Source: Erythrophleum ivorense
Taxonomy: Eukaryota > Streptophyta > Magnoliopsida > Fabales > Fabaceae
Direction of reading: 5' to 3'
NCBI GenBank assembly: GCA_026724425.1
Contig: JAIUCV010000658.1
Location: 367,802-431,801, forward strand
Length of the DNA: 64,000 nt
Positions 34,911 through 47,012 of this stretch are shown here, in pieces; the first letter of the stretch is position 1, and each line of letters begins with the position of its first letter. A program made the position numbers and the translations under genes. Under the pieces are notes generated by a model. That model ran no database searches. It was not told the origin of the DNA and was given only the letters and a program-made list of their open reading frames with translations.

Positions 34911-36300
34911 GAGTGGGGGAATGAAGAGATTCTCTTTAATATGAACAAGGCCTTGAAATTCTTTAATCATATAGATGACTATTTTCGAGTTGAGATTTAT
35001 GAGGACTAAATTCAAGAAGTACTGAAAATATATAGAGAAAAAGAATCATTGGAAGTATTGCTACATAAGATTGATATAGTTGAATAGCAGGAGATTGATG
35101 AATGTAAGATGATAATACATGAAAATCCTTGATAATTGAGTTCTTCTAGGAAATTTGAACTTTTGGAATTGGAGTCTAGAATGGCTCCATCAATGAAATT
35201 GTCTATTGAAGAACTTTTAAAGTTAGAGTTAAAACTGTTGTCGTCTTTTTTTAAGTACGCTTATTTGGGTACAGATAACTATTTACTAGTTGTCATTTAT
35301 GCTTCTTTGAATAATGAACAAGAGCAAAGATTGATTGATGTGCTTAAAGCTCATAAGTCCACTATGGGTTGGACAATTGTGAATATAAAAGGCATTAGTC
35401 CAGCAATAGTGATGCACAAAATCTTGTTAGAAGTTAAGCATAAGAAATCGATAGAGGGGTAAAGGAGAATAATCCCATTATGAAGGAAGTAGTTAAAAAG
35501 GAGATACTTAAGTGGTTAGATGCAAGGATTATATACTCTATCTCTGATAGTAGTTGGATTAGCTTAGTACAGTGTGTACATAAAAAGGGAGGAATGACAG
35601 TGGTGAAAAATGATCAAAATAAGGTTATCTCCACTAGAATTGTTATTGGGTGGCATATTTGCATGGATTATAGGAAGTTGAATACGGCAACATGCAAGGG
35701 TCACTTCCCCCTTCCTTTCATTAACCAGATGCTTGATCGTTTGACGGGGAAGCAATATTTTTATTTCTTAGATGGATATTCAAGATACAATCAACTAGCA
35801 ATTACTCTAGAAGATTAAGAAAAGAGAACATTTATTTGCCCTTACGGTACCTTTACGTTTAGAAGGATGCCTTTCGGGCTATGTAATGTTCCCTCCACTT
35901 TTCAATGCTGCATGATGTCAATCTTTGTAGACTTCATAAAACACACAATGGAAGTCTTTATGGATGATTTCTCTATTTTTGGAGAATCGTTTGATGTATG
36001 TTTGGCAAACTTAGAACAAGTTTTGAGGCAATGTAAAGAAATGAATTTGTTGTTGAATTAGGAAAAAAATTCATTTCATAGTCACTGAAGTAATTGTTTT
36101 GGGTGACAAAGTCTCTAAACATAGTTTAGAAGTGGACCGAGCTAAAACTGCAATGATTGAGCAACTTCCACCACCTATTAATCTGAAGGGGATCTAGAGT
36201 TTTCTTGGTCATGCTAGCTTTTATCATTGGTTTATCAAGGATTTTTCAAAAATTACAAAGCCTCTTTACCGACTTTTGGAGAAAGACATACCCTTTAAGT
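34911..36300 (+). pseudogene. Athila-type reverse transcriptase
   Basis: The linker is damaged up to about 35,480. From there: WISLVQCVHKKGGMTVVKN, the ICMDYRKLNTAT block near 35,660, FPLPFINQMLDRLTG, YFLDGYSRYNQ near 35,766, CPYGTFTFRRMPFGLCN near 35,838, and the catalytic FMDD at 35,957-35,968. Stops at 35,816 and 36,059 break it, and a frameshift follows. The connection region with SFLGHASFYHWFIKDFSK is near 36,198. Confidence 0.85.
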
Positions 36301-36760
36301 TTATTAATGATTGCCTGAGAGCGTTTGAAGAGCTAAAACAGAGGTTGATCACTGCACCCATTATTATAGCTCTTGATTGGAGTCAACCATTTGAACTCAT
36401 GTGTAACGTAAGTGATTATACAATTGGAGCTACTCTTGGATAGACGAAGAGCAAGGTATTTCACCAATCCACTATGCTAGCTAAACTTTGAATGGTGCTC
36501 AAGTAAACTATTCCACAATTGAGAAGGAAATGTTAGTAATTTTTTTTGTCTTCAGTAAATTTCATGTTTATTTGATAGGTGCTAAAGTGACTATCCATAC
36601 TGATCATGCAGCTATTAAATATTTATTAAGTAAAAAAGAGTCAAAACCTAGGCTAATCAGGTGGGTCCTTCTTTTACAAGAATTTGATGTGCATATAGTG
36701 GATAGAAATTGAGTGAGAATCAAGTTGCTGATCATCTGTCTAGATTAGTTTAGGAGTCTA
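36301..36760 (+). pseudogene. Athila-type RNase H
   Basis: The first catalytic Asp of the usual CDASD block is replaced: the sequence reads C-N-V-S-D near 36,402-36,416, one G-to-A step away. Later blocks are kept: VNYSTIEKEMLVIFFVFSKF at about 36,506, TIHTDHAAIKYLL near 36,590, and RLIRWVLLLQEFDVHI near 36,651. A stop before ENQVADHLSRL and frameshifts are present. Confidence 0.8.
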
Positions 36761-38020
36761 AAGGTGGGGATAAGGCTATGATTGATGAATGTTTTCCTGA
36801 TGAGCAATTATTCCTTGTTGCAAGTTTGACTGAAATTTTATGGTATGCTAATATCGTGAATTATCTTATGTGCAATGTTTTACCACCTGACTTAAGTCAT
36901 TACCAAAAGAGAAAGTTTTTACATGATGTGGCTTATTACTTGTGGGATGAACTTTTTCTTTATAAAAGATGTATGGATTCTATGATTAGAAAATGTGTAC
37001 TTGAAGTTAAGCAAAAGGCTATTTTGCATGCTTGTCATTTATCTGCCAATGGGGATAATTTTTTGGGTTAAAAGACTGTACATTGGGTGTTAGAATTTGG
37101 TTTTTATTGGCCACATTGTTTAAAGATACTCATAATTTTATTATTAAGTGTGATAGATGCCATAGTCTAAAATTTTAGAAGACGAACTTTTTGATGTCTG
37201 GGGCATGGATTCAATGGGCCTATTCCCTTCATCTAGGGGTAACTATTACATACTTATGGCTATAGAATATGTGAGTAGATGAGATGAGACAATGGCTTAT
37301 ATTACCAACAATTCTAACATAGTAATCAGATTCCTTAAGAAGTATATCTTTACTAAGTTTAGGGTGCCTCGAGCTATTATTATTGATGAAGGCACTCACT
37401 TCCACAATAAGCAGCTGAAGAATTTGTTAACTAAGTATGAGGTACATCATCGTATGTCTCTTGCCTACTACCTTCAAACCAATGGCTTGTGTGAGCTCAC
37501 TAATAGGGAAATCAAAAGAATATTGGAAAAAATGGTTAATCACTCCAGAAAGGATTGGTCTGATAAGTTAGATAATGCATTGTGGGCATACTGAACTGCT
37601 CATAGAACACCCATAGGGATGTCACCCTTTAGGCTTGTTTATGGGAAGGCATGCCATTTACCCTTGGAACTTGAGCATAAAGCTTAGTGGGCTATTAAAA
37701 GCTCAATCTTGATTTTAAACTTGCTAATACTCAAAGAATGCTTCAACTGGACAAATTTTGATTGGAAACATATGAAAGTTCAAGAATTTATAAAAGAAAG
37801 AAGGAAAAAATGACATGATCGACACATTCTTCATCAAACTTTTGTACGAGGACAACAAGTACTACTATTCAATTCAAGACTCAAGTTGTTTCCTGGGAAG
37901 CTCAAATCAAGATGGTCAAGACCTTATAATATAATTGTTGTTGCATCTTATGGAGGTATAGAGATGAAAGATGAAAAATATGGTGATTAATTCAAAGACA
38001 ATAGGCAAAGACTCAAACAG
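36761..38020 (+). pseudogene. Athila-type integrase
   Basis: The zinc-binding half starts at 36,778 (MIDECFPDEQLF, then WYANIVNYL). The three catalytic positions appear kept: Asp in GMDSMG near 37,203, Asp in IIIDEGTHF near 37,377, and Glu in the LCELTNREIKRILEKMV block near 37,490. Stops and frameshifts separate the zinc part from the core (37,070-37,290) and recur after 37,594. C-terminal pieces (FLLFNSRLKLFPGKLKSRW-like) are readable near 37,860-37,915. Confidence 0.85.
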
Positions 38021-38719
38021 TACTTTGGGGAAGAGTGAAATCGACAAAAGATGGTTCATAGCTGCATATCACTTCCTTGAGTATTTAGGATAGTCTGGCT
38101 AAAGACTATAAACTTAGCACTTTTAGGTGGCAACCCAAATTCTTTCTCTCTAGAATTCTATTTTTGGTTTCAATTTTATTGGTAGGATTTTGAATTTTAG
38201 TCTTTACTTTGATTTTGCAGGGGTGGAGTGTACAGGAAAGGTTGAAAGTCTAGGACAATTCCTTTTTGGAAGAAGCATTACAAAGAAGTAGCTAATTAAT
38301 GCAGGGAGTTCTTATGAACTCAGTTAATGTGTTCCATCCATTTCAATTAATTAGTTTTTTTTATATTGAAAGGAAGTATGTCAAGGGATTAAACAAAGTG
38401 AGATAGAATTTCTTTTTAAAATTTTCTAAGTTTTTTCATTTTGGATTTTTGCTATTGCGAGGGCCTATTTTTGCTATTGCAAGAGTTACTTGTTTTGAGT
38501 ATTGGTATAAAATACAAGGAGTTCCCTGCTATGGCTTTCGTAGTGGCAAGATAATTCATATTTCAATTCTGTCAAGTGTCCTTGCTATAGTGAGGATAAC
38601 TTTTCGCCATAACAAGGCTTTTCTTTCTCAAATCTAGTGCAAAGTCCAAAGGGTTCCTTGCTATAGTATGCATTATGGCGAGAAATCTAGTCTTTAAATT
38701 TTAGTCAAGTGTGTTGACT
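38021..38719 (+). other. post-pol spacer of the Athila-type element
   Basis: No ORF is supported. Around 38,200-38,220 a T-rich tract ends in TTTTGCAG, a possible 3' splice site. At 38,445-38,690 there are at least six degenerate copies of the GCTATAGCGAG motif (GCTATTGCGAGG, GCTATAGTGAGG, ATGGCGAG), with TATAAAATACAAGGAGTTCC among them. Confidence 0.6.
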
Positions 38720-38724
38720 ATTGC

Positions 38725-40846
38725 TGAACAATCGTATTGTGCAACCTCAAAATAAATTAGGTTAGAAAATATATACAATATAGGGTGCAACGTAGATCGT
38801 CTCCCTAGGAAATAGATTTTAATGTTTAATTAAGTTTTCCAAGTGTAAAAAGATCCTAAAACTATCTAATTAAAGAGGGGGTTTGATCTAATTAAACTAA
38901 CTAAAATTAAATTGAAATAAAGTTCCTAGTTATTACCTAAATGTATGAATTAAAAGGTAACTAATGGACTTGTGACTAGCCGGTATCTATTATCCTTATA
39001 CTAATTCAATTGTTAATATTCTAGTCTAAGAGTCCCGAATTGTGTTCATGGTAAGTGATCTTGAATTATCACTTAAGATTTAAGAAATTAACAAGTCAAT
39101 ATTGAATTGAAACCTTAACCCCGCATTAAAGTATTAATTCTTGTTATTAGAGTCAATAAACACTAAATTTGATTAATTAATCAATCAATTAGCCTCTAAA
39201 TTAACACCCTAGGATGTTCAATTAACCAATAAACTCTAAGAAATCCTTAAATCAAATAATTACACCCTCAATTTCACTTATGCATTTTATTAAACACCTT
39301 GATTGCATACATGAAAAATTAAAGGAAAGTGAAAAATTCAATGCTAATACCAACCAATTAAAAAATAGTCTCCTAATTAGTGTCTAACCAGCTAGTAATT
39401 ATAAACTACACCAATCTCAATCAATTATAGGCTCAACCAAGCAAATAAAATAACAAAAATTAATGTAGAAAGAGAAAAAATAAAATAGGAATTCTTAGCC
39501 TAAAGTTCCCTTGCTAATATCTTAGATTAAAGCTTCTCCAAGGTCTTCCTCCTAGCTATTCACCAAGTGAATTAAAGCTTCATGGAATGGTGATTAATGG
39601 AGGGGAAATGGGAATGAAAGCTACAGCTAAAGGTGTGTGGAATGGATGAAAGGGAATGCGTTAGATGATGAATGAAGAATGAAGGGAATACATGAGTGAT
39701 GCATGTGTTATGGATCATATGCCTTCATGTGCTTCATTAATCTTTCACGTGTTCTCCACAAGTCAGCCCACAATCACAGCTTCTTCTTATATGCTTCTGG
39801 ATGTATTGCTTTCTGGATGAATGTATGAGATGGTTTTTGTTAAAATGTGCCATCAATGATGAATGGATGGATTAGATTAGATGGAATATGTGCTCCTGGA
39901 TGTTTCCTTGCTCAAATCTCTTTATTAAACCATGTGCTCAGCCCATGCTTACTCTACTTACGTGTTCATGTGAAAAGTCTTCAATCACGTTGCTTCTTCT
40001 TCTCTTCAAATAGCTAGCTGTGTTTTTGTGTGTGAGTGCAGAACCCGTGGCAACATGCTAGTGTGCTCGAATGTATGAGTGGCTGTGAGAGGAAGAGCTG
40101 AGCTGAGGTGCTGCCCATGAGTGAGTGAATGTGTTGCTGCAACGTGGAGCCATGCATGCATGTGTGTGTTTGGACTCATGGGTATGGAGGAGTGGAGGGT
40201 GAGTGAAGTGCTTATGTAAATGGAGAACCTACAACTTACTCGTGTTTCTGTAGCTACTATATATGTTTCTTTTACTTGGGCTGCTTCTTCGTCTTAACAT
40301 AAGCTTCTCTCTATGTGACATGTGCATGAAAGCTTGTGAGTGTGTAATTTGAGCTAGACCTGTGGCATTTATATGAATGAATCAATGTGAGTTGGAAAAT
40401 GAAGCTGTGTGTAAGAGTGTCCATGCATCAACGTGTGCTTGTGTGAGCTTATGTGTGTGTCTTCCATGTGAGAATGAAGCTGCTGGACCTAATGACTTGA
40501 ACAAAACAAGCTATGTGGATAAATGAAATGCATTGCTATGTGATCTACGTGTAATAGAGCTATGAACTTTGTTTTGTTGCTGCCACGTGATGCTTCTTCC
40601 ATGAAAATTTTTCTAAATAAAAAGAAATCAAAATCAAAACCTAGAAAAAAAATGAAATCATCATCTAAGAAAATGAAATAAAATAAAATAAAATAATTGA
40701 AAATTCTAATTTATTCAACAAAATTCCAAAAGATGGAATTATTTCCTAAACTAAATAATATCCCATTAAAGCTCAAAATATCATCAATTCATGAATAAAA
40801 AGTCCAAAATTAATGGGTAAAAATATAGAGAATAATTGAGTTATCA
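38725..40846 (-). mobile_element. solo LTR, Athila-like (family of the LTR at 50,479), minus strand
   Basis: On the minus strand it runs from TGATAACTC (40,846) to CGATTGTTCA (38,725), 2,122 bp. The target duplication ATTGC is exact at 38,720-38,724 and 40,847-40,851. The part at 38,960-39,320 is clearly similar, in reverse, to 52,480-52,840 of the LTR at 50,479. It contains several ACGTG cores (CACGTG at 39,746-39,751 and 40,584-40,589). No internal region accompanies it. Confidence 0.85.
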
Positions 40847-40851
40847 ATTGC

Positions 40852-41831
40852 ATACTTGACTTTCTCAATGGCAAATTCCTTATGCCTTTGGACTAGTACA
40901 AATTCCAGAGAGTTTCTCACTATATCCTAAGCTACAGTGAGACTCTATGGCTAACTAAAACCATTAAGTGTTCTTGCCATTGTGAAAGGACCATTTCGCA
41001 ATTTTGAGATAAGGTAGTTTCATTTTATAGTATAGTTTTTAGGGAATTCCTCACTATTGCTTAGGGTATCTCAGGTTTTTAATTTGATTAAAAAACAAAA
41101 AAAAAACACAAAAATAGAAACTAAACCTACATCTGCACACTCGTCTTTTCTGCACGCTCTTACTCGCTAATGCGTTGCTCATCCTTACCCTGTGCATCTT
41201 GATTCCTTTCATTGATTCCTTCCTTTCACGCCATCATCTTCATCCCTCAATCTTTATGCAACACCAAGTACACTGTTCCTTCCTCTTTTCTTTCTTTTTC
41301 TACGTGAAATTGCATGGTTTTTAAGAGCTTATGGTTGAAAAGTTGAATGCCTTTAATTTGCTAAATGTAGGTGACTAGGCTAGTAATAACTAGTTTGGGT
41401 CTATTTTTTGCATCTTTCTTTGTAGGTGTTTCCTTTTGTGCAGGTGTTTTGAGTTCAAATTTGCATTTTTGGGAATAGTGTGCTTCGTCGTTATGGCAAT
41501 GATGAACTTGCTATAGTGAGTTTGAGCAAAATTTCCAGAATTCAATTTTTGTTACCTTGCACCGTTTAACTTGTTTTGTTTCAATTTCTTTGCCTTGAAT
41601 AAGTTGTTTACTCTCAATTTATCCTTGAAAAAATCATGTAAACATAGGATTCTACTTAGGATTCATTTTCCTTGTCCAAAACATGTTCATTTTTCATTTG
41701 CTTTATTTTCATTTAGTTTGGACATTCTAATAATTGGGCTGTTAGTTATAATTTTGCCAAGGATGCTTGTTTATTTTCTTTGTGCCTCATTGTACTTGCA
41801 TTGACTTTTATAAATCATTTTTGCAGACTTC
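40852..41831 (+). other. spacer upstream of the third ORF, with a 3' splice-site-like end
   Basis: More degenerate CTATAGTGAG-type motifs occur near 40,920-41,040 and 41,490-41,520. T-rich tracts ending in CAG or TAG G lie near 41,425-41,445, and TCATTTTTGCAG ends at 41,826, five bases before the ATG at 41,832. The small ORF at 41,571-41,804 is low-complexity. Confidence 0.5.
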
Positions 41832-42936
41832 ATGGCACCTAAGAAGCAAGCTAAAATAGCTCAAGCATCTTCTTTTAAACAAAAGAAAAATAGTTATGAC
41901 AAAGATAGATTTGCCTCTACCAGGGATGAATTTCTCTTTAAGCATAACTTTTCAGATCGAGGAGTTACTGAAGATAGATATTATGAGCCTCATCCATTGG
42001 ATCTCACCTTCAGTGATTTTGAATGGCATCGCTTGCAAGGTTTTATTAAAAAGCTTATGCATCGCATTCCCATGATGATCCAAGAATTCTATGCAAATTT
42101 TGAAGACACAAAAGAAGATAAAGATGAGTATTATTATAGGACTACATGGGTCAAAATTAATGAGAAAGTCATTCAAGACTTCTATGAATTACCTGATGTG
42201 GAGCAATGTGCTTTTCAAGCTTATATGGACGATCAACAGTCTATTCCGTAGGAGGAGGTTAAAGCTACAATAGCCAATGAAGGACAGGCACAATTAACTA
42301 ATAAAGTATACATAATAGCCCAGTTGAACAAACTTACTCGTTATTGGCTTCAATTTATTTCAAGTAATGTTCTGACTGGCTCTTATGGATTAAATATGAA
42401 TAAGGAAAGAGCCTTGCTTACTTATTGTTTTATGATGAGGAAGCGGGTGAATATTCCCTGCCTTATGATCTTGAATTTTAAGCAAGTGACGCGGTTCGAA
42501 CAAGCTAGTTTGGCATACCCCCACATGTTTACTGAGTTGCTTCAAATGGGGGGTAGTCGTGTATCCAAAAATGATTCACAATTCAAGCTAAAGCATTCCT
42601 TCAAATATGACAATATGAAAGATGGGCTTGGGAGGCCTAGAAGACCTTGAGCACAACAACAACAAGAGATGCCTCCACCTCCACCTTAGCCAAAGGAAGC
42701 ACCAGAGTCCATGATGCATGATGTACCACCTCAAACAATTTAAGGGCTGGGTGAGAGAGTCTATTGAGAGGTTGGAGGGTCATGTACTTTCTATGAGGGA
42801 GCAGTTGCATATGTTAGTGGATTATCTAGTGCCCACTCCTCCACCACCACCACCTTCAGAAGTGCCTCAATCATCCATTATTGTCCTTCCACGTGATTTG
42901 GCTTCCCATGACATGCCTGGCCCATCTAGCCCATAA
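41832..42936 (+). pseudogene. third ORF of the Athila-type element (env position)
   Basis: It starts MAPKKQAKIAQASSFKQ, followed by a charged domain beginning KDRFASTRDEFLFKHNF. The ORF is open to a single TAG at 42,249 and continues in the same frame (42,252-42,650) to a TGA. A frameshift then leads to a Pro-rich tail (TPPPPPPSEVP) ending at 42,936. The N-terminal pattern is that of the plant-transposon protein domain often found after pol in Athila-group elements; from memory this is Pfam PF20167. The position is that of the env-like gene, but I see no convincing signal peptide or transmembrane segment. With one stop and one shift it is better kept than gag or pol. Confidence 0.65.
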
Positions 42937-44293
42937 TGTTTAAACTTTTAACTGTTTTATGTTTTTTTTGGGATAACTGTATATGGATGACTATACCTTT
43001 TAATCTAACTTTTAGGATTTTCAATCCCTGTTTATATATTTGATTCCTATATTTGAATTTCACTTACTCTTTATTTCTTGGTATTCTGTCTATTTTTGTC
43101 TCCTAGATATAGGTGTTGATTGAGTCTCTTTCTCATATTGGGTTTTTTTGTCAGAGGAGTCTCTGTTTCTCTCTCTTTCTTTTACTTTTATTTTTTTGTC
43201 CTTTCGTCGATTATCTCTTTCTTTCACATTGAGGACAATGTTAATTCTAGATGTGGGAGGGGATAAATTTGTGACATTTTAAAGCTAGTATGCAAGTCTC
43301 TTTTTGATAATTAGTATATTTTTTATTTTAAAAAAATTTAGAGAAGATGATTGTGTCATAGTTAATCATAGTGTCTCCACAATTTAGACTAATGATTTTA
43401 GATTAAGTTTCCCCTTTGCACTAGATGAATACAGGATAAGAAATTGGGAGGTTGAGTAAACTTGAACTGAATAAATTAAATAATGTAATTTTTAGTAAAT
43501 TCCCATAATTGAAGCACTTATTCAACTAGATGGTTATTGTAGTAATTTAGTCTCTTTTTATATAACCTGATTTATTTTTCTTTGATAAATCCAATATATT
43601 TACTTATAGATGGATGTCTAATTGTTATTTAAGAGAGAAATGATTTGGTTTTGTAGTGCTATTAAAAATACAATAAAAAAGAGAGGAAAAAAATCTACTC
43701 CAATGGTTGAAGCTACTCAATAACTTGGAATTTACACCAAAAAGTATGAACTTTTGCGTCAAACAATGATAAAAACTAAGAGTGTGCAAATAAGCACTAC
43801 GAATCAATTTCCTTAATTTGAGTAATCGAGTGGCTTTATAGCCAATGTTGTCATTTGCATAAAAATGATAAGGAGAAATGAGCAGGAGGAAAATAAATAA
43901 ATAAAAATAGATAATTATGTTAAAAATTGAGATGTTTTTAGATAATAAAACCAATAATCTCCCTTAATTAACTTTGGTGATTGAAGTTGGAGTAGATAAT
44001 TAGAATTATTCTTGGAATTGTAATGTGGTTATTGATAAGATTACTCGATTACTTCAAGATTGTCTGTTGAAACACACACATATTTTAAACTTAAAAGGGT
44101 ATTGCTATGATTGCGTTAATTATGGAATTCAAACTAAGTTTAGTTGATCTCCTACTTTTGACTCTGGTTATATTCTATGTGTGGGGGAATTTTTAATCTT
44201 GGTTAATTGGATTTTAATTGTGGAAAGGAAATGGGTTAGTGGTCATTTTACTTGACATTTTGTAGAATTGCTCGAGGACAAGCAACAATTCAA
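42937..44293 (+). other. 3' spacer with an internal polypurine-like tract
   Basis: CATTGAGGACAATG with ATGTGGGAGGGGA lies at 43,227-43,263, a second copy of the sequence type that precedes the 3' LTR. The remainder is AT-rich. The 109-codon minus-strand ORF at 43,625-43,954 is hydrophobic low-complexity sequence without a motif. Confidence 0.6.
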
Positions 44294-44306
44294 CTGTGGG
44301 GGAATT
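44294..44306 (+). promoter_or_regulatory. polypurine tract of the Athila-type element
   Basis: CTGTGGGGGAATT immediately precedes TGATGACTC. The same tract precedes the LTR at 63,937. Confidence 0.8.
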
Positions 44307-44829
44307 TGATGACTCTCTAATTTTGGTATTGTATGGCATATTTTATGATTGATTATGGAGTTATTTGGTTCGTTCTTTACAGATTTTGTATAGATTTTTA
44401 TCTAATTAGAGTAAATAAATAAAATATATCGTTTGTAGTAATTTTTAGTAGATTCGTGTCTCATTTTATTTTAACTTTATTTTCATGAGAGGGATAGAAA
44501 CCTACTAGAAAGGAATAAAGAAAAAGAGGAGGCTGGAAAACTTAAGAACAAGCAATCTAAGTTTTCTCATTATAGCAAGGACGCCAATTCACTATAGCGA
44601 ATTCGTGGCTCATACAAAATCTAGGGAACTTCTAGAATAGCGTAGGTTGTGACGAGAACACCTAGATACAGGAATTGATAAGTTCTCGCAATAGCAAGAG
44701 GTGCTCCTCGCTATAACAAAACTCATATACTGAAATGCACATTTTCAACTTTTAGGTTTAAAACACAATGGCAGCTAGGAATCCGACATTTTGAGCTTGA
44801 GGGGAGAACTTTTGAGGGGGAAAATATCA
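44307..44829 (+). repeat. 3' LTR of the Athila-type element, truncated
   Basis: It starts TGATGACTCTC after the polypurine tract. At 44,565-44,730 it carries degenerate TATAGCGA/CGCTATAAC motifs with CATACAAAATCTAGGGAAC, the same module as in the Tekay/Del LTRs. It is cut at 44,829 by the next LTR. Confidence 0.75.
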
Positions 44830-46689
44830 TGTCCAATTTCATAAAAACAATGAAAATGTTTTCAAAGTAAGTCCTCTGAAATGAATTGGTTAAGGTCCAG
44901 AAGAATTAAAATGATGATCTAAACATTAAGAAATGACATTAGGAGGCCAGAGGTACCCTGAAATAGAATCTAAAATAACCAGACGGAAATTAACGAAATA
45001 GTTATGTAACATAATGACATTTTTGTAATTTTAGTCAAAGTTTGGAATTTTCACATGATGGCTTTTTAAATGAAAAACTTGTATTTTCCTGGGTTCTCAG
45101 AGACCCTGAAAACCATGGAAAGCCCCAAGATAGTTAAAACCCCTCTGGTGTATGTTTTCTAAAGTCAGTTGGCCTGAACTTTAACTGTTTCGTTCAGAAA
45201 GGTTTTATCTCCAATTTAAATGATTCAAAAGGCATTTTGTAAGATTGAGGACCTAAATTTTATGATATAAAATACGATTCTCAAAAAAGAGGTAAAACGT
45301 ACTAAAAACAAAAATGCTAAGATTAAAGGATAAAATTAGAATTTTTTGAAGCAAGTCTTAAACCCTAGCTATATATATGACCATGCCTCACTCTTCCCTT
45401 CACTTAGCTCATTTTATTTCTGCCCTAAATAAGAGAAAGAAGCAAGGGAGTGAGGTGCACAAGGGAGGAGAGAAAGGAAGGAAAAAAGCAAGGAAAATGT
45501 ATGGTTTTCATGAATTTTACTGGTTTCTCTTTAGCAAATTTCTTCTCCTCCATCTTCCCTTCTTTCTTATAGTTTTATTGAAACTTTTGGGTCTATTTTG
45601 AGGTCAAACCAAGGAGGGAATTTTTGAGTTTGGAGAGGAGAAGCCAACCAAATTGAAAAACAAGCAAAGGAAGCCAATAATCCAAGGTATTTTGCTACTT
45701 TAATGTTTGCTTCTTCTTATTTTTCCTCTTGAGCATTTCATCCCACCTATGACCAGCCCTAAGGAGTTGAATTTCTAACCAAACTAAGGATGAACCTTAG
45801 GAGAATGATGAAGGAGAACAATAATATGCAAAGGAAACAATCAAACAACCATTAGATTTCAAGACAGAAAAGTTAAGGTTTCAAGTGTTCTCTTAAAATT
45901 CTATTTTGATACAAGAATTTTTAGACTAAAATGAGTGTTTGAATGAGCTCTTAAGATCCCTGAAAGGTTTTTCACATGCATCTTCTATTAAAAAAAATAA
46001 AACAAACTCACTTGGTGCCTCATTGATACACAGCCACGACCTAGAGAGGTTGGAGTACCAAGGGGTAATTTTAATTTATTTCAAGCTTGATTTTGAGTTA
46101 TATGTGATGGGAGAGGATGAAAGGAAGCTTTGGAAAAATTTTAAAAGCTATGGATAGTGAGATGTAGTTATAGGTTCCATATTATGACTTAAAGAAGTAA
46201 CACCTAGCTAGGCTCCTTGAATTAATTGTGTGATAACTCCAAAAGGCTTAAAAAAAGTCAAGAACCTTAGAGGGATGGAAAGAATAGAGCAAATATCATG
46301 TTTTCCTAAGGTTGCTTCATTAGGTGCATTATGGAACCATAAAAGAGCCATATGAACCACCTAGCTTTTCTAATGAATGTATAGCTTTAAAATTTGTTCC
46401 AAGAGTGTAATTGGCTTCCATATGATATGTCTAGGCTAAGGGAAACAAGTCTCACAACCTTATGAGTGTGGCTATAGGAGAGGATGCATTTTAAAAGGAA
46501 AAAGTGTGTTGTTGTAACAAAGGTAGCTCTCTCTTCTTTCTCTCATGTATGAGTGGGTATTTATCTTGTCTTTGAATTTATGTATATATGTTTTAAGCCA
46601 TGGAAATTGTTTTAGTAAGTGTCTAAATGCCATGGTATCGTGATGTTATGTTATGTATTCAAATAATGCTTTGTGAAATTACTTTGGTT

Positions 46690-46870
46690 TGCTTGAGTGT
46701 GGTAAAACTAAAAGTCCCATAGCTAGGGTGAGAATAAGCCAAAAGTCTCTAAGAATAGTTAAGACAAAGTCAAAAGTCTTCTAAGAGTAAGGATTAGTTA
46801 AAAGCCTTTAAGAAAATAGGCCAGGCAAGTCCAAAATCCCTAAAGAGAATGGGTAAGGCTAAATCACTTG
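46690..46870 (+). repeat. degenerate tandem array, CCAAAAGTC core
   Basis: Five units with AAAAGTCCC, AAAAGTCTC, AAAAGTCTT, AAAAGCCTT and AAAATCCCT cores, each preceded by GGTRAG-like words. Confidence 0.65.
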
Positions 46871-46995
46871 CTTGGCAAGCCTATGTATGTTTCATATGAC
46901 TTTTTGAATGCTAGAAATATTCCATGATATCCATGCATGCATTTTTAGACTTGGATTGCATTCTTTATGTATGGTTGAAAGAGAGAATAGCTATT

Positions 46996-47012
46996 GAGAT
47001 TCTTAGAATCTC
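46996..47012 (+). repeat. LTR palindrome, copy 7 (perfect)
   Basis: GAGATTCTTAGAATCTC, preceded by AGCTATT and followed by ATCCCTTCCTCCCC. Confidence 0.75.

Larger units (their letters stand above)
22762..44829 (+). mobile_element. Athila-type Ty3/gypsy element, 5'-truncated, with nested insertions
   Basis: Order on the plus strand: gag (split by the element at 23,364-33,679), protease, reverse transcriptase, RNase H, integrase, long spacer (split by the solo LTR at 38,725), third ORF, spacer, polypurine tract, start of the 3' LTR at 44,307. The 5' LTR, primer site and gag N-terminus are absent. The 3' LTR is cut at 44,829 by another LTR. Removing the two nested elements leaves about 9.6 kb. 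The lineage call rests on the gag, protease and pol motifs and on the ORF after pol. Confidence 0.8.

Noticed and set aside
41571..41804. 77-codon ORF upstream of the third ORF, considered as a short leader peptide or signal-anchor exon
   Set aside because: Hydrophobic and Phe/Leu-rich, but in T-rich sequence with no splice donor or frame link that I can support.
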